DNA of 64,000 bases, from assembly GCF_017916295.1 (NCBI RefSeq), contig NZ_JAFMSS010000001.1:1-64000 (forward strand), written 5' to 3'. Each line of letters opens with the position of its first letter. Within the stretch, counting starts at the first letter, position 1. Below the pieces are notes generated by a model. It had not been told where the DNA came from and searched no databases. It worked only from the letters and a program-made list of their open reading frames with translations. This DNA comes from Rubellimicrobium arenae (GTDB lineage: Bacteria; Pseudomonadota; Alphaproteobacteria; Rhodobacterales; Rhodobacteraceae). Below are positions 36,911 to 45,636 of the stretch, piece after piece. The translations under genes were made by a program, and so were the position numbers.

Positions 36911-38317
36911 TCATCGCTGGCCTGCCACGCGATCGAGCGGGATCGCCTGCACCCGGTCGCGGTCGTAAGCCGGCCCTGGCTTCAGCTCGATGGCGTCGCG
37001 GGACATCCGGACCTCGACGCCGGCTCCGGCCAGCGCCGTCTTGAGCCGGTCCACCTCCGCGAAGTCCTTCGACTGCTTGGCCTCGTCGCGCGCGGCCACG
37101 AGCCTTGCCTGAAGCGCCTCGAGGCGGGAAAGGTCGGCGGGCGCGAGGCCGTCCTCGTCCCAGCCGCCGAGATCGTCGGTGAGCAGGCCGATTAGTCGCG
37201 CCCCGGCCAGGAGCGCGGAAAGGTCGCCCGCGCCGGCCAGGGCATGAAGCTCGGCCATCGCCTGGGGCGTGTTCAGGTCGTCGGCCAGCGCCTCGATGAC
37301 GGCGGGCGGGATCGCGCCCGGCTGCACGTCCCGGGTCCGTTCCCGCCACCGGCGCAGCGTGGCCTCGCCCTCCTGGCGCTTGCGGTCGGTCCAATCCATG
37401 GGCTTGCCGTAATGCGTGCCGAGGAGGACGAAGCGGATGACCTCGCCCGGGATTCCCTGATCGAGCAGGTCGCGCACAGTGAAGAAGTTGCCCAGCGACT
37501 TGGACATCTTCCGCCCCTCGACCTGCAGCATCTCGTTGTGGAGCCAGACCCGGGCGAAGCCGCCCTCGGGATGAGCGCAGCAGCTTTGGGCGATCTCGTT
37601 CTCGTGGTGCGGAAACTGGAGGTCGAGGCCGCCGCCGTGGATGTCGAAGCTCGCCCCCAGCAGCTCATAGGCCATGGCCGAGCACTCGATGTGCCAACCG
37701 GGCCTGCCACGGCCCCAGGGCGAGTCCCAGCCGGGGGTGGCCTCGTCCGAGGGCTTCCAGAGGACGAAGTCGAGCGGGTCCTCCTTGAAGGGGGCGACCT
37801 CGACCCGGGCGCCGGCGATCATGTCGTCGACCGAACGTCCCGAAAGCTGGCCATAGGCCGCGTAACTGCGGACCCGGAACAGCACGTGACCCTCGGCGGC
37901 ATAGGCGTGGCCGCCCGCGATCAGCTGCTCGATCATCGCGATCATGGCGCCGATCCACTCGGTCGCGCGCGGCTCCTGCGAGGGCCGCAGGGCGCCCAGC
38001 GCATCCATGTCGTCGTGGTACCAGCCGATCGTCTCGTCGGTGATGGCGCGGATCGGACGGCCCGTCTCGGCGGCGCGGGCGTTGATCTTGTCGTCCACGT
38101 CCGTGAAGTTGCGGACATAGGTGACGTGTTCGGTCCCGTAGACGTGCCGCAACAGCCGGAAGAGCACGTCGAAGACCACCACCGGGCGGGCGTTGCCTAG
38201 GTGCGCGCGGTCGTAGACCGTGGGCCCGCAGACATACATGCGGAGGTTCCGGGGATCGATCGGCTCAAGAACCTCCTTGCGGCGGGTTCTGGAGTTCGTC
38301 AGGCGGATCGTCGTCAT
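36911..38317 (-). CDS. cysS: Cysteinyl-tRNA synthetase
   Basis: This 468-aa class I enzyme charges tRNA-Cys. The zinc cysteine is in RMYVCGPTVYD (about residue 29), the HIGH motif is HLGN, NFTDVDDKINARA follows, the second zinc region is WHIECSAM with HHENE, and KMSKSLGN is near residue 270. Its ATG opens onto a 210-bp region shared with the divergent aminotransferase. Confidence 0.96.
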   Translation of the reverse strand: MTTIRLTNSRTRRKEVLEPIDPRNLRMYVCGPTVYDRAHLGNARPVVVFDVLFRLLRHVYGTEHVTYVRNFTDVDDKINARAAETGRPIRAITDETIGWYHDDMDALGALRPSQEPRATEWIGAMIAMIEQLIAGGHAYAAEGHVLFRVRSYAAYGQLSGRSVDDMIAGARVEVAPFKEDPLDFVLWKPSDEATPGWDSPWGRGRPGWHIECSAMAYELLGASFDIHGGGLDLQFPHHENEIAQSCCAHPEGGFARVWLHNEMLQVEGRKMSKSLGNFFTVRDLLDQGIPGEVIRFVLLGTHYGKPMDWTDRKRQEGEATLRRWRERTRDVQPGAIPPAVIEALADDLNTPQAMAELHALAGAGDLSALLAGARLIGLLTDDLGGWDEDGLAPADLSRLEALQARLVAARDEAKQSKDFAEVDRLKTALAGAGVEVRMSRDAIELKPGPAYDRDRVQAIPLDRVAGQR

Positions 38318-38527
38318 GGCGGCTCGCGCGGGTTGGCCCGCGGGCTCTTCTCGATCTCACTGGAGAGTGTGACGATGCGGCCCGCGTGACGTGAGTCAGC
38401 AGGGAATGAGGCAGAGGATGATGCCACGGATCGTCATGGCCGCCCACATAGCAGCCCCCTGCCCCGGCGTCCACCGATTCCGAAGCCTGTTGACTTGGCC
38501 CCGCCGGTCCCGCATCCGAAGCCCATC

Positions 38528-39745
38528 ATGGCTACACCTTCGCACCGCATCAGGCGCATCACCGGCGACGGCTCGGACGGATGGGACCTGTTCTATCGCG
38601 CCAAGGACCTGATCCGTCAGGGGATCCAGGTCACCGAGCTCACCATCGGCGAGCATGACGTCAAGACCGACCCCGCGATCCTCGACGCCATGTACGGCGC
38701 GGCGCGGCAGGGGAACACCGGCTACGCCTCGATCCCCGGAATCCCGGAGCTTCGCGCCGCCGTCGCCGAGCGGACCCAGCGCCTGACCGGAGTTCCGACC
38801 GCGCCCGAGAACGTCATCATCACCCCCGGCGGGCAGGCGGCGCTGTTCTCGGCGCACCAGCTCGTGGCGGACCCCGGAGATCGGGCGCTTCACATCGACC
38901 CCTACTATCCGACCTATCCCGGCACCATCCGGGCGGCGGGCCTCGTGCCGTCGACGGTGGTCGCGCGCGCCGAGGCCGGGTTCGAGCCCGTCGAGGACGA
39001 CCTGATGGCCGCCGCGCCCGGGGCACGGTCCATCCTCGTGAACTCGCCCAACAATCCGACCGGCGTGATCTACTCCGAGCGGACCCTGCAGGGACTGGCC
39101 CGCGTCGCCGACGCGCATGATCTTTGGGTCATCTCGGACGAGGTCTACGACAGCCAGGTCTGGGACGGGCGGCACATCTCCGCGCGGGCCATCCCGGGCA
39201 TGGCGGACCGGACGCTCGTCGTCGGATCGCTGTCCAAGAGCCATGCGATGACCGGCAGCCGCCTGGGCTGGGTCGTCGGACCGGCCGACGCGATGGATCT
39301 GCTCTGGGACCTGTCCACGGTGTCGAACTACGGCATCCCGGGCTTCATCCAGGAGGCGGGCGTCTTCGCCCTGGCGCAAGGGCCGCAGTACGAGGCGGGG
39401 ATCGCGGCCCCGTTCCGGCGGCGGCGGGAGATCACCCAGCGGCTGCTGGGCGCGCAGAACGTCGTGCGGGCGGCCCCGCAGCGCGGCGCGATGTATGCGA
39501 TGCTGGACGTGAGGGCGACCGGCCTGTCCGGCGAGGGCTTTGCCGTCCGGCTCCTCGACGAGGAACGGATCGCCGTCCTGCCGGGCGAAAGCTTCGGCAC
39601 GGCCTCGGCGGGCCATGTGCGGGTCGCGATGACGGTGGACGATGCAGCCTACGAGGACGCGCTTCGGCGGCTGCTGGACCTGGCCGGGCGGCTGGTGGCC
39701 GGGCGGGCCCAAGGGGCCGCGCATTTCCCGGCGGAACTGGGCTGA
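38528..39745 (+). CDS. PLP-dependent class I/II aminotransferase
   Basis: This 405-aa aminotransferase has the cofactor lysine in GSLSKSHAMTGSRLGW (about residue 236), NSPNNPTGVIYS near 170, VISDEVYDSQVW near 205 and a C-terminal GHVRVAMT with the carboxylate-binding arginine. The amino-acid substrate is not clear. ATG 38528 gives the family N terminus; the ribosome site is weak and TTGACT lies 39 bp upstream as a possible -35. Confidence 0.87.
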   Translation: MATPSHRIRRITGDGSDGWDLFYRAKDLIRQGIQVTELTIGEHDVKTDPAILDAMYGAARQGNTGYASIPGIPELRAAVAERTQRLTGVPTAPENVIITPGGQAALFSAHQLVADPGDRALHIDPYYPTYPGTIRAAGLVPSTVVARAEAGFEPVEDDLMAAAPGARSILVNSPNNPTGVIYSERTLQGLARVADAHDLWVISDEVYDSQVWDGRHISARAIPGMADRTLVVGSLSKSHAMTGSRLGWVVGPADAMDLLWDLSTVSNYGIPGFIQEAGVFALAQGPQYEAGIAAPFRRRREITQRLLGAQNVVRAAPQRGAMYAMLDVRATGLSGEGFAVRLLDEERIAVLPGESFGTASAGHVRVAMTVDDAAYEDALRRLLDLAGRLVAGRAQGAAHFPAELG

Positions 39746-39754
39746 AGATACAAT

Positions 39755-39786
39755 TCGGCCGGCACCCTTGCAGGAGTGCCGGCCGA
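39755..39786. terminator. Bidirectional terminator between aminotransferase and outer-membrane protein genes
   Basis: TCGGCCGGCAC (39755-39765) and GTGCCGGCCGA (39776-39786) form a perfect 11-bp stem with a 10-nt loop. It sits between convergent genes; leftwards it is followed by ATTGTATCTTC, which is moderately T-rich. Confidence 0.7.
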
Positions 39787-39799
39787 GATCTTCGAAACC

Positions 39800-40426
39800 T
39801 TAGAACCGGATCGAGCCGCGCAGGCCGATGGTGGTCACGTCGGCTTCAATGTCCGAGTCAGCGATCTCGTCGAAGTTGTGACGGAGCACTTCGGCGCCCA
39901 CGTCGAAGCGGTCGTTGAGCTGGTAGCTCACGCCGACGCCGTAGAAGGTGCCGTCCGCCTCTTCGTCGTCGCTGAACGCGTCGGACGACAGGTAGGCCTG
40001 AGCCCAGCCACCAGTCACGTAGGGCATGAAGCGGCCCGCATCATAGCCGGCCTTCAGCTTGGCCCGGGCGACGCGGTCGAGGTCGACGTCGGCCGCCAGG
40101 CCGGCGTCGTCGACGGAGATGTTGCTCCAGTCGTGCTCGAGCTCGGCGCCGAGGACGAAGCGGCCGAAGTCGCGCTGGTAGCCGACGTGCAGACCGAACA
40201 GGGCGCCGTCAGCGTCCGAGTCGAAGTCGTCCGAGTCGATCGAGCCATAGGACAGGTCGCCACCGACATAGAAGCCGGTCCAGCTGGGAGCGGCCGGCGG
40301 CGTGGCGGTCACGACCACAGGGGCGGCCGGGGGCGTGGCTTCGATCGTCGGGGTGAAGCCGCCCGCCATGGCCGGCGCCGCGACGAGAAGCGCAGCCGCG
40401 GAAATCAGTGAGACGCGATGAATCAT
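39800..40426 (-). CDS. Outer-membrane beta-barrel protein (Omp25/OmpW-like)
   Basis: This 208-aa protein has a Sec signal peptide (MIHRVSLISAAALLVAAPAM, cleavage after AMA), a proline/alanine-rich spacer, then SWTGFYVGGDLSYG, typical of small alphaproteobacterial porin-like barrels. Alternating strands such as LFGLHVGYQRDF, FVLGAELEHDW and AKLKAGYDAGRFMPYVTGGWAQ run to a terminal phenylalanine (GLRGSIRF), the outer-membrane assembly signal. AAGGAAGG lies about 10 nt before the ATG. A CATAGCTATG palindrome at 40491-40500 lies in the upstream region. Role unknown. Confidence 0.85.
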   Translation of the reverse strand: MIHRVSLISAAALLVAAPAMAGGFTPTIEATPPAAPVVVTATPPAAPSWTGFYVGGDLSYGSIDSDDFDSDADGALFGLHVGYQRDFGRFVLGAELEHDWSNISVDDAGLAADVDLDRVARAKLKAGYDAGRFMPYVTGGWAQAYLSSDAFSDDEEADGTFYGVGVSYQLNDRFDVGAEVLRHNFDEIADSDIEADVTTIGLRGSIRF

Positions 40427-40716
40427 TTTGGTCTACCTTCCTTATCCAATAGGCGATCCGGGCCCGGCAGGGCGGGATCCTTGACCGCTCCATAGCTATG
40501 TTCGAGAACGACCCCTTCAATCAAGGTGAGGTATCCCTGACCTGTTTGTGGCAATATGGACACATTCCTGTCCATCGCCCGCCACAGCACATCCAGAGGG
40601 GCAACGTGAGCCGCGGCGCTGGACCGGTCCTGCCGGACGGCCAGGCCAGAGGCTCGGGCGGCGGTCCGGCGCGCCGGGACGCGGCGCCTGCACCGATCGG
40701 GTGGGCCGCTGGTCGG

Positions 40717-41802
40717 TCAGCCCTGGCTGAGCCTGCCGCCCCTGATCGGCCGAGGCGCCCCTGTCGTCATGGGCGCGGAGATCGGCAGGCCGCGCGCCAC
40801 CCGCATCGCGAGAAACGCAAAGGCCTGTGCCTCCAGCATGTCGCCGTCGAGGCCCACGGCTTCGACCGGCTCGACGGGGCAGTTCGCGTGCCCGGCGATC
40901 ATGGCCATCAGCGTCGGATTGCGACGCCCCCCTCCCGTCACGAGAAGACGCGCGGGCGGCTTGGGGCAGAGCGCGAGCGCACGCCCGACCGCGGCCGCCG
41001 AGCAGGCGGTCAGGGTGGCCGCCGCATCGGCGTCGGACAAGGGCTCGACCTCGGCCGCCAGTCCGGCAAAGGCATCGCGGTCGAGCGACTTGGGCGGGGG
41101 GCGCAGGACGAAGGCATGCGCCAGGAACCGCTCGATGACCGGTTCGGACACGCGACCCTGCGCGGCGAGCCGTCCGTCCTCGTCCCGGGCCTGCCCCCGG
41201 CGGCGGTGAAGCAGGTCGTCAACCGGCGCGTTGGCGGGGCCCGTGTCGAAGGCCAGAAGCGCCCCTTCGGCCTCGGGCGCGCCTTGGCCGGGGTCGATCC
41301 AGGTGAGGTTGCCCACCCCGCCGAGGTTCAGGACGGCCAGCGGCGCGGTCGCTCCGATCCATTGAGCCAGGGCAAAGTGGTAGAAGGGCGCGAGGGGAGC
41401 GCCCTCCCCACCCTGGCGCACGTCCTCGGTTCGGAAGTCCCACGCCACGGGAACGCCCATCCTCTGCGCGAGCCCTGCGCCATCGCCCACCTGCAGGGTC
41501 CCGCGGCCGCGCGGATCATGGGCCAGCGTCTGGCCGTGGAAGCCGATCAGGTCCACGCCGGAGAAGCCGCCCAGAACCTCGGCATGGGCGGCCTCGACGA
41601 TCCGGGCGGCGGCCTCCACCTCGGGACCGTCCCATCGCCCCAGGGCCCGGCGCAGCGTGGCGCGTTCGTCCGAGGTGTAGGGGCGGTAGGCCGTCGGACC
41701 GAAGGACCGGATCCGTTCGCCGTCGGTCACGAGCACCGCCGCGTCCACGCCATCCAACGAGGTGCCGGACATCGTCCCCAGGACCGTCTTGTCGCCCGAC
41801 AT
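40717..41802 (-). CDS. anmK: Anhydro-N-acetylmuramic acid kinase
   Basis: This 361-aa kinase recycles peptidoglycan anhydro-MurNAc to MurNAc-6-phosphate. LGTMSGTSLDGVDAAVL (about residues 8-24) is the diagnostic phosphate loop, LIGFHGQTLAHDP and LNLGGVGNLTWI follow, and FDTGPANAPVDDL and LLVTGGGRRNPTLM complete the site. It is divergent from tyrS across 62 bp, a pairing seen in many alphaproteobacteria. Confidence 0.93.
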   Translation of the reverse strand: MSGDKTVLGTMSGTSLDGVDAAVLVTDGERIRSFGPTAYRPYTSDERATLRRALGRWDGPEVEAAARIVEAAHAEVLGGFSGVDLIGFHGQTLAHDPRGRGTLQVGDGAGLAQRMGVPVAWDFRTEDVRQGGEGAPLAPFYHFALAQWIGATAPLAVLNLGGVGNLTWIDPGQGAPEAEGALLAFDTGPANAPVDDLLHRRRGQARDEDGRLAAQGRVSEPVIERFLAHAFVLRPPPKSLDRDAFAGLAAEVEPLSDADAAATLTACSAAAVGRALALCPKPPARLLVTGGGRRNPTLMAMIAGHANCPVEPVEAVGLDGDMLEAQAFAFLAMRVARGLPISAPMTTGAPRPIRGGRLSQG

Positions 41803-41864
41803 CGCTTTTCCTCGGCTGCCGCAGAGCCTATAGACTGCCGCGACCTTTGACAGGGAACAAGGCC

Positions 41865-43112
41865 ATGACTCATCAGCCCAAGTCCGACTTTCTCCACGTG
41901 CTGATCGAGCGTGGGTATTACGCCGACTGCACGGATCTGGAGGCGCTCGATGCCGCGCTGATGGCCGGGGTCGTGCCGGCCTACATCGGCTATGACGCGA
42001 CGGCGCCGTCGCTCCATGTCGGGCACCTGATGAACATCATGGTGCTGCGCTGGCTGCAGAAGACCGGGGGCAAGCCGATCACGCTGATGGGCGGCGGCAC
42101 GACCAAGGTGGGCGATCCGTCCTTCCGGTCCGAGGAACGGCCGCTGCTCACCTCCGAGCAGATCGACCGCAACATCGAAGGGTTCAAGAACGTGTTCGGC
42201 AAGCTCATCGCCTATGGCGACGGGCCGAGCGACGCCATCATGCTCAACAACGCCGAGTGGCTGGACAGCCTGAACTACCTCGACTTCCTGCGGGACATCG
42301 GGCGGCACTTCAGCGTCAACCGGATGCTGTCCTTCGAGAGCGTCAAGAGCCGGCTGGACCGCGAGCAGTCGCTGTCGTTCCTGGAGTTCAACTACATGAT
42401 CCTCCAGGCCTACGACTTCCTGGAGCTGAATCGGCGCTATGGCTGCCTGCTGCAGATGGGCGGGTCGGACCAGTGGGGCAACATCGTCAACGGCATCGAC
42501 CTCACCCGCCGCGTGGACGGGACCGAGATCTACGGCCTGACGACGCCGCTGCTCACCACCTCGGACGGGCGCAAGATGGGCAAGTCCCAGGGCGGGGCCG
42601 TGTGGCTGAACGGGGACATGCTGAGCCCGTACGAGTTCTGGCAGTTCTGGCGCAACACCACCGACGCGGACGTGGAGCGGTTCCTCAAGCTCTACACCGA
42701 GTTGCCGGTGCGGGAGTGCGAGCGGCTGGGCAACCTGGGCGGCGCCGAGATCAACCACGCCAAGATCGTCCTGGCCAACGAGGTCACCGCCCTGCTGCAC
42801 GGCCAGGATGCCGCGCAGGCCGCCGAGCGCACCGCGCGCGAGGTCTTCGAGGCTGGTGGCGTGGGGGACGACCTGCCCACCGTCATCGTGACCACGGCGC
42901 AGGTGGAGGCGGGCCTCGCCAACACGGCGCTGTTCGTGCAGGCCGGGCTCGCCTCATCGGGCAAGGAGGCCAAGCGGCTCTTCGCCGAGGGCGGTGCGCG
43001 GATCAACGACCAGATCGTGACCGAGGCGCGGCTCCTCACGCTGGACGAGGTGCAGGGCGGGCTGAAGCTCACCGCCGGAAAGAAGCGGCACGCCCTCGTG
43101 CGGATCGGGTGA
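41865..43112 (+). CDS. tyrS: Tyrosyl-tRNA synthetase
   Basis: This 415-aa class I synthetase has a HIGH-type motif PSLHVGHL (about residues 45-52), tyrosine-site LLQMGGSDQWGNI, a KMSKS-type motif KMGKSQGG (about 232-239) and a C-terminal S4 RNA-binding domain with SGKEAKRLFAEGGARIND. ATG 41865 has an AGGGAA/AAGG ribosome site; an in-frame TTG at 41847 precedes it but is less suitable. Confidence 0.95.
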   Translation: MTHQPKSDFLHVLIERGYYADCTDLEALDAALMAGVVPAYIGYDATAPSLHVGHLMNIMVLRWLQKTGGKPITLMGGGTTKVGDPSFRSEERPLLTSEQIDRNIEGFKNVFGKLIAYGDGPSDAIMLNNAEWLDSLNYLDFLRDIGRHFSVNRMLSFESVKSRLDREQSLSFLEFNYMILQAYDFLELNRRYGCLLQMGGSDQWGNIVNGIDLTRRVDGTEIYGLTTPLLTTSDGRKMGKSQGGAVWLNGDMLSPYEFWQFWRNTTDADVERFLKLYTELPVRECERLGNLGGAEINHAKIVLANEVTALLHGQDAAQAAERTAREVFEAGGVGDDLPTVIVTTAQVEAGLANTALFVQAGLASSGKEAKRLFAEGGARINDQIVTEARLLTLDEVQGGLKLTAGKKRHALVRIG

Positions 43113-43155
43113 CCGGTCAGGGCCGGGGACCGGGTTGAACCGGCGCCCCGCCCGA

Positions 43156-43293
43156 TCAGCCCCAGAGCCAGGCCGCCAGCGACAGGATGGCCCCCACCGG
43201 CAGGCTGGTGAGCATGGCGATGAGGAGCGCCCCAAGGGGCGTGAGCCGGGGGCTGGGGGCGTGGACACCCATGACCGGATTGGTTTGCTGCAT
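43156..43293 (-). CDS. 45-aa single-pass membrane microprotein
   Basis: A complete 45-codon frame begins MQQTNPVMGVHAPSPRLTPL and ends SLAAWLWG. Residues 20-43 form one hydrophobic helix (GALLIAMLTSLPVGAILSLA), preceded by a Pro/Ser-rich N terminus with one arginine. Coding is supported by the clean start, stop and membrane pattern, and by its place in an otherwise empty gap. It is divergent from the acyltransferase gene, with start codons 45 bp apart. I know no function. Confidence 0.6.
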   Translation of the reverse strand: MQQTNPVMGVHAPSPRLTPLGALLIAMLTSLPVGAILSLAAWLWG

Positions 43294-43295
43294 GA

Positions 43296-43336
43296 CCCCG
43301 TTAAGCACGCGTTAGGTTTCTAATGGCTTAACGGGG
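43296..43336. promoter_or_regulatory. Inverted repeat with CtrA-like half-sites between divergent genes
   Basis: CCCCGTTAAG (43296-43305) and CTTAACGGGG (43327-43336) are perfect inverted copies 21 bp apart. The left arm starts TTAA-N7-TTAG, one base from the CtrA consensus TTAA-N7-TTAA. The element fills the gap between two divergent start codons, so it may act on both genes or form an RNA hairpin. Confidence 0.4.
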
Positions 43337-43338
43337 CA

Positions 43339-44205
43339 ATGGACCCCGTTCCCCTTCAGCAGCATCCCCGGTTTGCCGACGCCCTTTGCGCGATGGGGCG
43401 AACGGCCGAGGTTCTGGACCTGGGCTGCGCGGGTCGGGCAGTCCTGGTGCGGCGTCGGTATCCCATCTTGGGCGAGGTGGCCTATGTCCCGCGCGGGCCG
43501 ATCTGGGCGACATCCGACAGGTGCGCCCGGGCCGAGGCGGTCGAAAGGTTGTGTCGCGCGGGGGTCTGGCTGATCGAGGCCGATGCGCCCTGCCCCGTGC
43601 TCCACGACGCAGGCTTCCGGCAGGTCATGACTCCGGCTCATGCGGCCGAGCTCGACCTGCGCGTTCCAACCGAGGAGCGCGTCAGGCGACTTGCCCCGAA
43701 ATGGCGGGGGCACCTCCGGCAGGCCCAGCGCGCGCGGATGTCGCTGAACTGGACGACCTTCGACGGCGATCCTCGTCACTGGCTCTTGATCCGAGAGGCG
43801 CGCCAAAGGCGGGACCGGCGGTATCACGCCCTACCCCAGGCTTTTGCCTCCAGCTATGCCCGCGTAGCGACCGATGCCGCCCTGATCCTGACGGCCAGCG
43901 ACGCGGACGGACCCGTCGCCGGGATGCTGTTCCTGCTTCACGCGCCGGTCGTGACCTACCAGATCGGCTGGACCGGCGAACGCGGGCGGCAAAGCTCGGC
44001 CCACCATCTCCTCCTCATGGAGGCCGCGCGGCGGTTCGCCGGGATGGGGCTCCAGCGGCTCGACCTCGGGACGCTCGACACCGAAGGGAACCCGGGCCTG
44101 GCGCGGTTCAAGATCGGGGCTGGGGCGCAGGTGCGTGCTCTGGGGGGCAGCTGGCTGCGGCTCCCGGTCCCGCGCCGTCTGGCGTCCCTCCGCCGGAGGG
44201 GTTAA
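43339..44205 (+). CDS. FemAB/GNAT-like acyltransferase domain protein
   Basis: This 288-aa protein has the double-GNAT-like pattern of BioF2/Acetyltransf_6 proteins: an N-terminal half ending at AAELDLRVPTEERVRRLAPKWRGHLRQAQR and a C-terminal half with SSYARVATDAALILTASDADGPVAGMLFLLHAPVVTYQIGW and RLDLGTLDTEGNPGLARFKIGAG. Members use aminoacyl-tRNA or acyl-CoA donors for peptide or lipid modification. Substrate unknown. The ATG directly abuts the inverted repeat. Confidence 0.75.
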   Translation: MDPVPLQQHPRFADALCAMGRTAEVLDLGCAGRAVLVRRRYPILGEVAYVPRGPIWATSDRCARAEAVERLCRAGVWLIEADAPCPVLHDAGFRQVMTPAHAAELDLRVPTEERVRRLAPKWRGHLRQAQRARMSLNWTTFDGDPRHWLLIREARQRRDRRYHALPQAFASSYARVATDAALILTASDADGPVAGMLFLLHAPVVTYQIGWTGERGRQSSAHHLLLMEAARRFAGMGLQRLDLGTLDTEGNPGLARFKIGAGAQVRALGGSWLRLPVPRRLASLRRRG

Positions 44206-44241
44206 TCGGCCCCGGTGACATCCTGAGGCAGGACCCCCTTC

Positions 44242-44664
44242 ATGACCGGTTCGATCCTGGAACGCTGCGAGGCCCAAGGGCTTCGCCTGACCGAGCAGCG
44301 CCGCGTGATTGCCCGCGTCCTGCAGGAGTCCGAGGATCACCCCGATGTCGAGGAGCTGCACGCCCGCGCCTCGCGGGAGGACCCCCGCATCTCGATCGCG
44401 ACCGTCTATCGCACGGTCAAGCTGTTCGAGGAGGCGGGCATCCTGGAACGGCACGAGTTCCGGGACGGGCGCGCCCGCTACGAGACCGCCGACCGCGATC
44501 ATCACGACCACCTCATCGACCTTTCCACGGGAGAGGTCATCGAGTTCGTCGACCCCGAGATCGAGCAGCTGCAGGAGCGCATCGCGCAGAAGCTGGGCTA
44601 CCGCCTCGTCGGCCACCGGCTGGAGCTGTACGGCACGCCCATCGGCCGAAAGCCCCGGGGATGA
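44242..44664 (+). CDS. fur: Fur-family metalloregulator (Fur/Mur type)
   Basis: This 140-aa repressor has the winged-helix recognition segment ISIATVYRTVKLFEEAGIL (about residues 53-71) and the metal-binding cluster DHHDHLIDLSTGEVIEF (about 90-106). It lacks the C-terminal CxxC zinc pairs of E. coli Fur. In Rhodobacterales and Rhizobiales proteins of this type often act as Mur, sensing manganese, so the ligand could be Mn2+ or Fe2+. It overlaps the EamA gene by 4 bp. Confidence 0.88.
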   Translation: MTGSILERCEAQGLRLTEQRRVIARVLQESEDHPDVEELHARASREDPRISIATVYRTVKLFEEAGILERHEFRDGRARYETADRDHHDHLIDLSTGEVIEFVDPEIEQLQERIAQKLGYRLVGHRLELYGTPIGRKPRG

Positions 44665-45581
44665 CGGCGCCCGCGCGCCTGACCGCCAACCAGCGCGGCA
44701 TTGTCCTGATGGTGGCCGGCATGGCCGGCTTCGCGCTCGAGGACATGTTCATCAAGCTCCTGGCGCGGAGGCTTCCCACTGGCGAGATCCTGATGGTCAT
44801 CGGCCTGGCCGGAGCGATGCTCTTCGCGGTGGCGGCGCGGCAGCGGGGGTTGCGCTTCTGGTCCGCGGGCCTGCTGCACCGGCAGGTCATCGGGCGGAAC
44901 CTGGGCGAGATGATGGGCACCTTCGGCTATGTGCTGGCGATCGCCCTGTCCCCGCTGACGACGACCACCGCGATCTTCCAGGCGACCCCGCTGGCCGTCA
45001 CGCTGGGGGCGGCCCTCTTCCTGGGCGAGAAGGTCGGATGGCGGCGATGGACGGCGATCGTCGTCGGCTTCGCCGGGGTGATGCTGGTTGTCCGTCCGGG
45101 CTCGGCCGCCTTCGTTCCGGCCTCGCTGCTTGCCCTCCTGGCCGTCGTGGGCCTCAGCGCCCGCGACCTGTTCACCCGCCGCATCCCGCCGCGGATCGAT
45201 TCGATGCTGCTGGCCGCCTGGGGCTTCGCCTCGGTGGGGCTTGTCGGGGTCGCGGAGCTTGCCGTCACCGGGGATGCGCTGATGCCGTCCGCCGTCGAAC
45301 TGGCCTGGCTGCTGGGCGCCCTGCTGTGCGGCGCGGCCGGCTACTGGGCCCTGACCGAGGCGACCCGGGCCGGCGAGATCTCGGTGATCACGCCGTTCCG
45401 CTACTCCCGCCTTCTCTTTGCCCTGCTGATCGGGGTCACGATCTTTGCCGAGCGTCCGGACCTGTGGACGCTGCTCGGGGCGGCGCTGATCGTGGGATCG
45501 GGCCTTTACAGCCTCGTGCGGGAGCGGCAACGCGCCCGCGCCCTTCGCGAGAGTCTTTCCCCCGTCACGCCTGCGCGTTAG
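44661..45581 (+). CDS. EamA/DMT-superfamily transporter
   Basis: This 306-aa membrane protein has ten predicted helices in two five-helix repeats, with the family-typical SPLTTTTAIFQATPLAVTLGAALFLGEKVGWRRW and GEISVITPFRYSRLLFALLIGVTIFAERPD. EamA proteins export small metabolites or amino acids. The ATG at 44661 overlaps the fur stop (ATGA), hinting at metal-linked expression. The long frame extending upstream through fur and the acyltransferase gene is not coding. Confidence 0.87.
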   Translation: MTAPARLTANQRGIVLMVAGMAGFALEDMFIKLLARRLPTGEILMVIGLAGAMLFAVAARQRGLRFWSAGLLHRQVIGRNLGEMMGTFGYVLAIALSPLTTTTAIFQATPLAVTLGAALFLGEKVGWRRWTAIVVGFAGVMLVVRPGSAAFVPASLLALLAVVGLSARDLFTRRIPPRIDSMLLAAWGFASVGLVGVAELAVTGDALMPSAVELAWLLGALLCGAAGYWALTEATRAGEISVITPFRYSRLLFALLIGVTIFAERPDLWTLLGAALIVGSGLYSLVRERQRARALRESLSPVTPAR

Positions 45582-45636
45582 GGAACCACCACGTCAACCA
45601 CTCCGGAGCCTGTGCCCCGGCTGCAAGAGGACCCCC

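Noticed and set aside
43386..45581. A 731-codon open frame running through the acyltransferase, fur and EamA genes
   Set aside because: Only its last 306 codons (from 44661) encode a recognisable protein; the upstream part is out of frame with two real genes.
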